Assembly (NCBI GenBank): GCA_031266495.1
Contig: JAISAX010000488.1
Span: forward strand, 1 to 5,391
DNA length: 5,391 bases
Direction of reading: 5' to 3'
Source: Opitutaceae bacterium
GTDB lineage: Bacteria > Verrucomicrobiota > Verrucomicrobiae > Opitutales > Opitutaceae
In this document: positions 1-5,011 of the stretch, piece by piece
Position numbering within the stretch: the stretch's first letter is position 1
How the letters are laid out: each line of letters begins with the position of its first letter
The notes under the pieces: generated by a model
Database searches by the model: none
Told to the model about the DNA's origin: nothing
The model's input: only the letters and a program-made list of their open reading frames with translations
Translations under genes and position numbers: made by a program

Positions 1-20
1 TAACCGGGCACCGGGGCCCC

Positions 21-40
21 ACGGCCGGGGCGGCCGTTTT
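21..40 (+). terminator. Terminator-like hairpin followed by a short T run
   Basis: A 6-bp stem, ACGGCC (21-26) pairing with GGCCGT (32-37), encloses the loop GGGGC and runs directly into TTTT (37-40). This is the shape of an intrinsic terminator for a plus-strand transcript entering from the left. No gene upstream is visible, the T run is only four bases, and the region is very GC-rich, so a chance hairpin is a fair alternative. Confidence 0.3.
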
Positions 41-60
41 CTGGCCCGTAAACCGGGGTT

Positions 61-76
61 CCCCCCCCCCCCCCCC
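61..76. repeat. Homopolymer run of 16 C
   Basis: Sixteen consecutive C residues in a gene-free stretch, preceded by GGGGTT. It is one of four long G/C homopolymers in the window, all between genes. It is the only one with C on the plus strand. Exact length should be treated with caution because such runs are prone to sequencing and replication slippage. Confidence 0.85.
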
Positions 77-142
77 GCGCCTCCCGCGCGCGCTGTGCGT
101 TCGCTTTCCTTGAAGTCGCGTGAAACACGGGTTCGTTTGCGC

Positions 143-153
143 GGGGGGGGGGG
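143..153. repeat. Homopolymer run of 11 G
   Basis: Eleven consecutive G residues followed by AGGGGAG, in the gene-free left end. About 40 bases further, AATACCG occurs twice in tandem (193-206). Apart from these, the interval 77-243 shows nothing recognisable: the short open frame that starts at 163 runs through the hairpins at 244-329 and into the 3' end of the opposite gene, and has no protein-like character. Confidence 0.8.
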
Positions 154-243
154 AGGGGAGAATTGAAAGTGATGGGAAAGAAGGAAACGCTGAATACCGA
201 ATACCGAACATTTAACATTCAACCAGATGGTATGCGAAACGCC

Positions 244-329
244 GTAGGGGCTTCGCTTGCGAAGCCCGTGAAGACCTTGGAGCTTCGCCTTCGTCCGGCT
301 AGCGCGGGCGTCGCAAGCGACGCCCCTAC
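244..329. repeat. Pair of inverted REP-like hairpins (BIME-like)
   Basis: Two hairpins face each other. The left one begins GTAG (244-247) and has stem GGGCTTCGC (248-256), TT, GCGAAGCCC (259-267). The right one has stem GGGCGTCGC (306-314), AA, GCGACGCCC (317-325) and ends CTAC (326-329). Read on the minus strand, the right copy matches the left at 22 of 24 positions, and the two differences pair with each other (T-A against G-C), so the stem is preserved. A GTAG tetranucleotide in front of a hairpin, in inverted pairs, is the layout of REP/BIME elements moved by RAYT transposases. No such transposase lies in the window. The pair sits 18 bp past the stop codon of the beta-helix gene and could also end its transcript. 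Confidence 0.65.
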
Positions 330-339
330 CTCCGGCGTG

Positions 340-355
340 CGTAACTTCAGTTACG
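340..355. repeat. 16-bp palindrome containing a stop codon
   Basis: CGTAACT-TC-AGTTACG is a perfect palindrome with 7-bp arms and a TC centre. It spans the TGA stop (347-349) of the beta-helix gene. Fifteen bases (339-353) recur exactly at 5216-5230, at the right end of the 220-bp inverted-repeat element, and 14 of them occur inverted at 5010-5023. It therefore belongs to a dispersed family, not to the gene itself. Confidence 0.7.
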
Positions 356-2278
356 GATGTCTGTCTTCACGATCGGGTCGCCATGCGCGTGCGGGCCAGG
401 CCCGGCGATGACGTTGTTCTCCAGCGTGAGGTTTTTTATCGAGTCAACAACAATGGCCGCGCCCGTGCCGGAGGGAATGGCTTTGCCTTTGGCCGGGGGG
501 AGGGGCGCGAGTTGCCCGTAGCCGGTGATGGTGTTGCCTGTGATGGCGAGGTCGTCCACGCCTCGTGTCACGATGGCAGGCCCTCCGGACCCGGATATAG
601 TGTTTTTATGGATACGAATGTCATGCGGCAGGCGTGAGGTCGCGTAGCCGCTCCCTTCCTGCACGAGAATGACGCCACGCTGGCCGCCGATACCGCCGGC
701 GCGGGAGTTTTTGACGAAGGTGTTGTTGCGGATGGTCGCATCGTAAACATATGGTCCTTCACCCCAGAAGGAGGCGTGACCGACAAGGGTGACGGCAGGG
801 CCAAGGGTGAGGGAAATGGTATTGTTCTCGACGAGGACATGGGGACTCTGGAGGCGAAGACCGCGGGCGAGGGAACCTTTGAAGTCGTTGTTGCGAATGA
901 TCGTGCCGGGACTGGAAAGGGCTTCGCAGAGCACAATCACGTCGCCGGTAATGGCAATGGGCTGGTCGAGTTTGAGGCGGGCGGCGTGGAGTGTCTTGCC
1001 GATGGTGTCCACGGAAAGAGCGGCGGCATCTCCGGAGTGCCACTTGTGGCTCAGGTTGGCGAGGGTGCGTCCGGCTTCGACTTTCCAGTTGGCGGCGGTC
1101 CAGGTGGCCTTGCGTTTACCGAGGGGGCGCATGGTGGCGCGTTCAAGGAACTCGACGGTGAGTGGTGTATTCATGTTTCCACGACGGTTCATGCGGGTCG
1201 TGACAATCTGGTCGGGCGCTTCCTGCCAGATGACGCGGGCGAAGTGGCCGTGGACGTTCACGAAGTCATCGCCGAGGGTTTCCATGCGGCAGTTTTCGAT
1301 GAGGGGGCCTTTGGTCATGTTGTCGCAGTTGATGCCGTCGGCGTTGCCTGCGATGAGGCGGTTGGTGCCGGGTCGGCGGAGGATGTTGCAGCGGCGGAAG
1401 GCGGGTGCGCCGCCGGCATTGTGAACGAAGGCGACGAAAGGCGCGGCGTAGAGGGTGACGTCTTCGAGTGTGCAGTTTTCGGCGCTTTCCATGCGCACGG
1501 CGCGTTGCATGCGGCGGAGCATCACATAGGGGTCGCCGGGGGCGATGCCGGCGTCATCCAGCGGGACGCCGTGATGGCCGTGAAATTTGAGGCGGTATGA
1601 ACCGTCGGGCTGGCGTCGGGTCCAGGAAAAGGTGATTTCGCAACCATGCTGGCCGGATTTGAGTTCGCGGGTGGCATGGTCGAAGGCGATGCCGCGTCCG
1701 CGCCAGGTCTCCTTCATGAGCGGTAGCGAGGCGCGTTCGTATCCGGGATCGAGTTTCACATCGAAGGTGTTGGAGACGGGCTGGGTGGCGACAACCGTGC
1801 CTTGAATGAAGGGGAGGGGGTTCCAGTCGAGAAAGACGTTGCGGAGCGTGGTGCCGCGCGCATCGGGCAGGACGATGCCGGAGGCTTCGGTTTCGAACCA
1901 GAGCGTGGAGCCCTGGAAGTCGAGTGTGACTGCGTCCATGCCTCGGGGAAGGACGATGTGCGCGGGATAACGGCCTCCGGTGTTTTCGGCGAAGCGGTAG
2001 TGCGCCTGCGGGATACGGATGTCTTTTTTCCCGGCGCCGATATCGGAGGCGATTTGCGCGAGGAGTTTTCTTCCCGCGTCGCGTTGCTGGTCTTTCGTGG
2101 CGTCGGTCCATGCGGCGATGTCGGCAGGAAACGGGCCGGGGGCCGGAATCGGTGGCGCGGTCGTTGCGAGTGCTGGCGCGAGCAGGAGTGCGTGCGTGAA
2201 TACGCACGCGAGGGTCAGCGCAAGCGCGGAGGCGGCGTGGCTGTGGTTGCGAGTGTTGACGGCGTGGTGATGGGTCAT
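347..2278 (-). CDS. Exported right-handed beta-helix protein, probable GH110-like alpha-galactosidase
   Basis: Encodes 643 residues. The start at 2278 is chosen because it gives a signal peptide: a histidine-rich, basic N-terminus, a hydrophobic core at about 18-37, and a likely cut after ALA (38). The frame is open upstream to 2440, but that extension overlaps the preceding gene and reads through the G17 run as polyproline. The mature protein starts with a non-repetitive region (40-265), followed by parallel beta-helix coils. Typical coil sequences are at about 455-490 (IIRNNDF, LVENNTI), 512-522 (ATIRNNTF), 553-590 (IRIHKNTI, LAITGNTI) and 615-625 (LTLENNVI). A conserved block has DGINCDN (D314) and GDDFVNVHG (D337, D338). 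This resembles the DG...DD-INVHG region of GH110 alpha-1,3-galactosidases, whose catalytic aspartates, as I recall them, have the same 23-residue spacing. It would act outside the cytoplasm on terminal galactose. Exact substrate is unproven; a generic beta-helix (pectinase-like) protein is the alternative. There is no Shine-Dalgarno sequence. It is the last gene of the minus-strand group, 77 bp after the H-X9-DG gene. Confidence 0.85.
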   Translation of the reverse strand: MTHHHAVNTRNHSHAASALALTLACVFTHALLLAPALATTAPPIPAPGPFPADIAAWTDATKDQQRDAGRKLLAQIASDIGAGKKDIRIPQAHYRFAENTGGRYPAHIVLPRGMDAVTLDFQGSTLWFETEASGIVLPDARGTTLRNVFLDWNPLPFIQGTVVATQPVSNTFDVKLDPGYERASLPLMKETWRGRGIAFDHATRELKSGQHGCEITFSWTRRQPDGSYRLKFHGHHGVPLDDAGIAPGDPYVMLRRMQRAVRMESAENCTLEDVTLYAAPFVAFVHNAGGAPAFRRCNILRRPGTNRLIAGNADGINCDNMTKGPLIENCRMETLGDDFVNVHGHFARVIWQEAPDQIVTTRMNRRGNMNTPLTVEFLERATMRPLGKRKATWTAANWKVEAGRTLANLSHKWHSGDAAALSVDTIGKTLHAARLKLDQPIAITGDVIVLCEALSSPGTIIRNNDFKGSLARGLRLQSPHVLVENNTISLTLGPAVTLVGHASFWGEGPYVYDATIRNNTFVKNSRAGGIGGQRGVILVQEGSGYATSRLPHDIRIHKNTISGSGGPAIVTRGVDDLAITGNTITGYGQLAPLPPAKGKAIPSGTGAAIVVDSIKNLTLENNVIAGPGPHAHGDPIVKTDIRN

Positions 2279-2307
2279 GGGATCAGGGCGCGGAGGGCAA
2301 GAACGAA

Positions 2308-2324
2308 GGGGGGGGGGGGGGGGG
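2308..2324. repeat. Homopolymer run of 17 G in a gene leader
   Basis: Seventeen G residues on the plus strand, hence C17 on the coding strand of the downstream beta-helix gene, 30-46 bases before its start codon. The 77-bp gap holds little else: a second GGGG at 2331-2334 and no visible Shine-Dalgarno or promoter. A run this long is expected to vary in length by slippage. Because it lies outside the chosen reading frame, length changes would affect leader RNA or transcription, not the protein. Confidence 0.85.
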
Positions 2325-2355
2325 ACAGGAGGGGAAAAATGATTGGACGGAGGAA

Positions 2356-3123
2356 TCAGAAACCGGGTTTCCACCAGGTCGTTTCCGGGTCGAGGTCGGA
2401 GGTGGCAGTTTTGGCGGCAAGTCGCGCCACGTCTTTCCACGCGGTGACGTGGCCGTCAACCCAGAGGATGTTGTTCGCTCCGTTGTGGGTGCCTCCTTTA
2501 TAGATGCCGTTGAAGGTCGCGCTGCTCTTGATGTTGCCGTAACGCAGTGTCGCAAGGGGTGAGGTGGCGTTGTAGGCGCATTCCGAAACCAGAATGGTTC
2601 GGGATGGGTTCGGGATTGAGGATAAACGAACCTGTTTTCCCGATTTGAGTGTCGTCTCGGCACAGAAACCCAAGGCCCAGTTCATGCCGTAAGTCCGGTT
2701 GCGAACTGCGCCATCGCCAAATCCTGTCGTTTTCAGGTTTCGTGCGTGTGTGACGCAGGTGAGGATGTCCGCCTTGGCCGAGATTCCAGCGCCTTTGGGC
2801 GGGGTGGCGTAGTAGGGGGTGATTTCTTCCCACCAGTTCGCTTTTGCTCCGGGAGGGCGCCCGGTGTGCGTTTTTGCCTCGACCGAGGGAAGGGCGTCGT
2901 GGTGATCCTGGGAAAAGAGGAGCATGGTTCCGTGAATCTGACGGAGGTTGGAAACGCATTGAATGCGGTTGGCCGCTTCCCGGACTTTCGGCAGGGCGAC
3001 CAGCATCAGGCCCGCAAGAATGCCAACGATAGCAATGACCGTGAGCAGTTCGATGAGGGTGAATGCGGTTGGCCGGAGCGTAGTCCAGCGGCCGTCAGGG
3101 GATGTGTGGAGGGGTGTGATCAT
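2356..3123 (-). CDS. Prepilin-like protein with N-terminal methylation domain and H-X9-DG motif
   Basis: Encodes 255 residues. Residues 1-20 are a short leader ending PTA. FTLIELLTVIAIVGILAGLM (21-40) is the class III signal and hydrophobic helix of type IV prepilins and type II secretion pseudopilins, with the conserved Glu at E25 (+5 from the expected cut). The residue before the cut is Ala20, not the usual Gly. An amphipathic stretch (44-75: KVREAANRIQCVSNLRQIHGTMLLFSQDHHDALP) leads to a globular domain. H213 is followed by nine residues and D223-G224, the H-X9-DG signature (HNGANNILWVDG) common in Verrucomicrobiota and Planctomycetota. Cysteines at 56, 123, 154 and 182 may form disulfides. 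It is presumably processed and anchored in the inner membrane with the rest in the periplasm; the molecular role of this family is not established. It lies 111 bp after the LamG gene and 77 bp before the beta-helix gene, on the same strand. No Shine-Dalgarno is visible (TATTGTCCC before ATG), so the start rests on the leader length. Confidence 0.92.
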   Translation of the reverse strand: MITPLHTSPDGRWTTLRPTAFTLIELLTVIAIVGILAGLMLVALPKVREAANRIQCVSNLRQIHGTMLLFSQDHHDALPSVEAKTHTGRPPGAKANWWEEITPYYATPPKGAGISAKADILTCVTHARNLKTTGFGDGAVRNRTYGMNWALGFCAETTLKSGKQVRLSSIPNPSRTILVSECAYNATSPLATLRYGNIKSSATFNGIYKGGTHNGANNILWVDGHVTAWKDVARLAAKTATSDLDPETTWWKPGF

Positions 3124-3172
3124 GGGACAATAAAACTGCGTGTCGAAACGGGGAGTGGGGAGGAGCGTTGGC

Positions 3173-3186
3173 GGGGGGGGGGGGGG
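3173..3186. repeat. Homopolymer run of 14 G in a gene leader
   Basis: Fourteen G residues on the plus strand (C14 on the coding strand), 50-63 bases before the start of the H-X9-DG gene. Flanking sequence from about 3150 to 3216 contains further G runs (GGGG, GGGG, GGG, GGG, GGGG), so the plus strand, which is the template strand here, has strong potential for G-quadruplexes. This and the dispersed repeat at 3221-3241 fill most of the 111-bp gap. Confidence 0.85.
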
Positions 3187-3220
3187 AGAGCAGGGCAGAG
3201 AGCGGGAGAGGGGAGGTTTT

Positions 3221-3241
3221 TTCCTTACGGTTCCTTAACGG
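3221..3241 (-). repeat. Dispersed repeat, two 10-11-bp units, overlapping a stop codon
   Basis: TTCCTTACGG (3221-3230) is followed by TTCCTTAACGG (3231-3241). The first 17 bases recur exactly, inverted, at 4995-5011. The TAA stop of the LamG/PEP-CTERM gene (3235-3237 on the minus strand) is inside the repeat. On the coding strand it reads CCGTTAAGGAACCGTAAGG, the same orientation relative to the gene as the repeat at the end of the beta-helix gene. Confidence 0.7.
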
Positions 3242-4179
3242 AGAACTCCCGCGCTGGCGGCACGACGCTTGAGCAGGAGCGTGGCGGCGATGGCTCCGCA
3301 ACCAGCCAGAGCGGTCACGGATTTTGGTTCGGGGATGGGGATGGATTGGAGCCGGATTTCGTTGAGGGCTGTCGCGTCGAGAACGCCACTGTAAAGCCGG
3401 ATGTCGTCGAGCAGAGCGTTGCTATTGAACGCACGAGAAGAGCCTGCCACCGTTGCGGTGTTGTTGCCGAGCACGATGGTGTCGATTCCGGCAAGTGCGC
3501 TGTCTGCCACAGAAGCGGAGCCGGAGAGTCCCTTGTTTGTGACTTGCGTGAGATCGACGGAATCCTCGCTGGCAACGTAAACCTTGACGACATTGGCCCA
3601 ATTAACTCCAGGCGTGGCGAGCGTGGTGTCTATCGTAATCGCAAGAAAGACCCACTTGCCGGGGGAGCCGGAAATGATGCCGGAGGTCGTTGACGTGATG
3701 GTTCTGCCTTGGGTGTAGATCAGGAATGCGTTTCCACTGTCGGCGACGATGCGGAAGCTGGAGCCGGACATGGAATTTCCCAGAGTGAGGAGGTGTCCCG
3801 AGGGTGTTCCGGAAACCTGATACCAGCCTGTGATGGTGTATTTCGTCAGGTTTATCACATCGTCGCCAGTGAAACCGCTGCCTGCCGCGCCCGCCGTCGG
3901 CGTGCCCGATGCAGTCGCTTTCAGGGCAAGGCCACCGGTGCCCGAATTTACTCCGGCTCCCCAAGTGCTCGATGAACGGAGCGCAAGATCATGGTTGCCG
4001 GCGGAATCGGATACTGTGACGCCGCTGGTTTCATTGAACTCGTAATGGAACACGAGTTGAGCGTTTACCGAAACAAGCCCGGACAGGCAGGCGAACAGGC
4101 AAACGATGGAGGTGCTGAAAATCCCGATTGCGGAGCAACGGGACGGACTGGTCTTGGCGATACCGGCGGTGATTTTCAT
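3235..4179 (-). CDS. Exported LamG-domain protein with PEP-CTERM sorting tail
   Basis: Encodes 314 residues. A signal peptide spans about 1-40: basic start (MKITAGIAK), hydrophobic core at 18-37, likely cut after VNA. The mature protein opens with LVFHYEFNETSGVTVSDSAGNHDLAL (42-67), typical of the first strand of a LamG/concanavalin A-like domain. The domain continues through YTITGWYQVSG (114-124), GKWVFLAITID (174-184), and ends LLDDIRLYSGVLDATALNEI (256-275), a classic LamG closing motif. The C-terminus has the motif P-I-PEP (PEP at 283-285), a hydrophobic helix (about 287-303) and a basic end (KRR at 304-306): a PEP-CTERM signal, which in known systems is processed by an exosortase and sends proteins to the surface with exopolysaccharide. 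Likely role: glycan binding or surface structure; no catalytic residues are recognised. It is the first gene of the minus-strand group, divergent from the XRE regulator, with two of the GTTCCC palindromes upstream. No Shine-Dalgarno is visible; the start is fixed by the signal peptide. Confidence 0.92.
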   Translation of the reverse strand: MKITAGIAKTSPSRCSAIGIFSTSIVCLFACLSGLVSVNAQLVFHYEFNETSGVTVSDSAGNHDLALRSSSTWGAGVNSGTGGLALKATASGTPTAGAAGSGFTGDDVINLTKYTITGWYQVSGTPSGHLLTLGNSMSGSSFRIVADSGNAFLIYTQGRTITSTTSGIISGSPGKWVFLAITIDTTLATPGVNWANVVKVYVASEDSVDLTQVTNKGLSGSASVADSALAGIDTIVLGNNTATVAGSSRAFNSNALLDDIRLYSGVLDATALNEIRLQSIPIPEPKSVTALAGCGAIAATLLLKRRAASAGVLR

Positions 4180-4235
4180 AACGTTTTTTGCGGAAGTGAA
4201 CTGATCGGGAGGCAGGTCAGGGGAATCGAAGGATT

Positions 4236-4251
4236 GTTCCCCGTGGGGAAC
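4236..4251. promoter_or_regulatory. Operator-like palindrome, site 1 (perfect)
   Basis: GTTCCC-CGTG-GGGAAC, with perfect symmetry extending to 4235-4252 (TGTTCCCC, GT, GGGGAACA). It lies 57 bp upstream of the LamG gene start and close to where transcription would begin from the TTGACA element at 4277-4282. It is the best-conserved of three copies in 120 bp. Binding by the adjacent XRE protein is inferred. Confidence 0.7.
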
Positions 4252-4282
4252 ATCCTGATGGAAGTTTTTTAGCGAGTGTCAA
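4252..4282 (-). promoter_or_regulatory. Possible promoter of the LamG gene
   Basis: On the minus strand a perfect TTGACA -35 hexamer occupies 4282-4277. The best -10 candidate is CAGGAT (4257-4252), with a long 19-base spacer and only three of six consensus matches. The element lies between palindromes 1 and 2, with site 1 over the expected start point. The -35 match is strong and the -10 weak, so activation by a bound protein, or another sigma factor, is possible. Confidence 0.35.
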
Positions 4283-4290
4283 TGAAAAAT

Positions 4291-4306
4291 GTTCCCCTAC
4301 GCGAAC
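4291..4306. promoter_or_regulatory. Operator-like palindrome, site 2 (one mismatch)
   Basis: GTTCCC-CTAC-GCGAAC: the left half is identical to site 1, and the right half has one change (GCGAAC for GGGAAC). The outer T and A (4290, 4307) also match site 1. Its centre is 55 bp from site 1 and 46 bp from site 3. It lies just upstream of the TTGACA element of the LamG gene and within the probable promoter region of the XRE gene. Confidence 0.6.
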
Positions 4307-4336
4307 ACACGGGAGAGGGCTTGCCGGTAGTGTCGG

Positions 4337-4352
4337 GTTCCCGCAGGGGAAC
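4337..4352. promoter_or_regulatory. Operator-like palindrome, site 3, overlapping the XRE ribosome binding site
   Basis: GTTCCC-GCAG-GGGAAC with perfect 6-bp arms. It ends two bases before the ATG of the XRE gene and contains its ribosome binding site AGGGGA (4345-4350). A protein bound here could block transcription. Alternatively the RNA could fold into the same stem with a GCAG loop and hide the ribosome binding site. The shared sequence in three copies favours a protein-binding site. Confidence 0.65.
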
Positions 4353-4354
4353 AG

Positions 4355-4636
4355 ATGAAAAGGAGATTTCGCAATCTGATCGGACCGCAAGTGAGGGCGT
4401 TGCGCTGGAAACGGAGACTGACGCAAGAGGCGTTGGCCGCGCAATTGCAGGTTGCCGGGGCCATCGGACTGGACCGCGTGAAACTGGCAAAAATCGAGAG
4501 CCAGATTCGTTCTGTATTCGATTACGAGCTACTTGCCATCGCCCACGTGCTGGGTGTTTCGCCGGGGCAATTGGCGCCGAAAAACAAGGTGCTGTTCGAG
4601 AAGTTGCCCGTGTTATCGGCATGGACCGAGAAATAG
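4355..4636 (+). CDS. Small XRE-family helix-turn-helix regulator
   Basis: Encodes 93 residues, nearly all one DNA-binding domain. GPQVRALRWKRRLTQEALAAQL (10-31) covers helices 1 and 2 of the Cro/C1-type fold (the LTQEALAA core is typical). The VKLAKIESQIRSVFDYELLAIAHVLGVSPGQL region (42-73) covers the recognition helix and closing helices. An insert of about five residues (QVAGAIGLD, 32-40) between helices 2 and 3 is seen in a known XRE subfamily with the LAKIE-QIR signature. There is no partner or sensor domain, so it probably acts as a dimer controlled by its own level or by a partner protein outside the window. The start is supported by AGGGGA four bases before ATG, the only clear Shine-Dalgarno in the window. 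The gene is divergent from the LamG gene across 175 bp that hold three copies of one palindrome, one over its own start. Self-regulation and control of the LamG gene are inferred. Confidence 0.88.
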   Translation: MKRRFRNLIGPQVRALRWKRRLTQEALAAQLQVAGAIGLDRVKLAKIESQIRSVFDYELLAIAHVLGVSPGQLAPKNKVLFEKLPVLSAWTEK

Positions 4637-4692
4637 GGGAGAATTGGCGATCCAGGCGCGTGGAGATCGGCAAAACCTACCGCGAATCATGA

Positions 4693-4821
4693 TCTCTTTC
4701 CCGTGCGCCGGCGGTGATGGCGGTGGATGTGACCGACGCCCGGCTACGCCGGCAGGATTTTCCGCGGGAAACGGTTCTGGATTACCGGCTCATCGAACGC
4801 GACAGCGTGGCTGACCGGTGA
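4693..4821 (+). pseudogene. Possible C-terminal remnant of a LacI/GntR-type sugar regulator
   Basis: The plus-strand frame between stops at 4690-4692 and 4819-4821 reads SLSRAPAVMAVDVTDARLRR and then QDFPRETVLDYRLIERDSVADR. The ending RLIERDSVA is like the last strand of LacI-type ligand-binding domains (a hydrophobic pair, then R-E/D-S), where ETVL... often precedes it. Only about 42 residues remain, there is no ribosome binding site before the internal ATG (4717), and the frame upstream is closed by TGA, so it cannot be a full gene. It may instead be a short unrelated ORF; the match is from memory of the family and thin. Confidence 0.35.
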
Positions 4822-4990
4822 TATCAGTCCCGGGCGGGCAGCGGAGTCGAACCACACGGGGACGTAGCCGCTCCGGCAATGCACCAGCGCGGCTGCCTTT
4901 ACGCAAAAAAGCGTCACAACCGGTGTGTCAGGGTAGCCGTTTGGTGAAGACGGGGTGGGGCGTGATTCTTTCCGGGGGGAGGGAGGGAGG
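4822..4990. other. Gene-free stretch with no recognised element
   Basis: I see no protein-like frame, promoter or RNA gene here. It ends in a G-rich tract (about 4961-4990: GGGGTGGGG, then GGGGGG, GGG, GGG, GG separated by A) that could form a G-quadruplex. The interval 4637-4692 between the XRE gene and the coding remnant is likewise empty. Confidence 0.5.
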
Positions 4991-5011
4991 CCGGTAAGGA
5001 ACCGTAAGGAA
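4991..5011 (+). repeat. Dispersed repeat, second full copy
   Basis: CCGGTAAGGAACCGTAAGGA: TAAGGAACCGTAAGGAA (4995-5011) is the exact reverse complement of 3221-3237. It runs directly into the left arm of the 55-bp inverted repeat, with which it overlaps by two bases. The joined sequence (4991-5023) explains both the stop-codon repeat at 3221-3241 and the palindrome at 340-355 as partial copies of one unit. Confidence 0.7.

Noticed and set aside
109..131. CCTTGAAGT and CACGGG near the left end, similar to part of the 55-bp arm
   Set aside because: Only nine bases match in a row and the spacing differs; too little to call a decayed copy.
163..411. Plus-strand open frame of 82 codons at the left end
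   Set aside because: It crosses the REP-like pair and the 3' end of the opposite gene and has no protein-like features.
2279..2440. Upstream extension of the beta-helix gene to a start at 2440
   Set aside because: It would overlap the H-X9-DG gene by 85 bases, translate the G17 run as polyproline, and bury the clear signal peptide.
776..3693. Long plus-strand open frames (776-1600, 789-1424, 1802-2503, 2746-3693) opposite the three genes
   Set aside because: They are antisense to well-supported genes, have low-complexity Gly/Val/Arg-rich translations with no domain, and one spans two genes and a gap. They result from high GC in codon position three.
4262..4290. Plus-strand promoter for the XRE gene (AAAAAT as -10 at 4285-4290)
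   Set aside because: No acceptable -35 hexamer lies at the right distance, so I could not support a specific promoter.
4836..4862. TTCGA-containing stretch on the minus strand resembling a tRNA T-arm
   Set aside because: The flanking bases do not form a T-stem, and no acceptor, anticodon or D-arm is found nearby.
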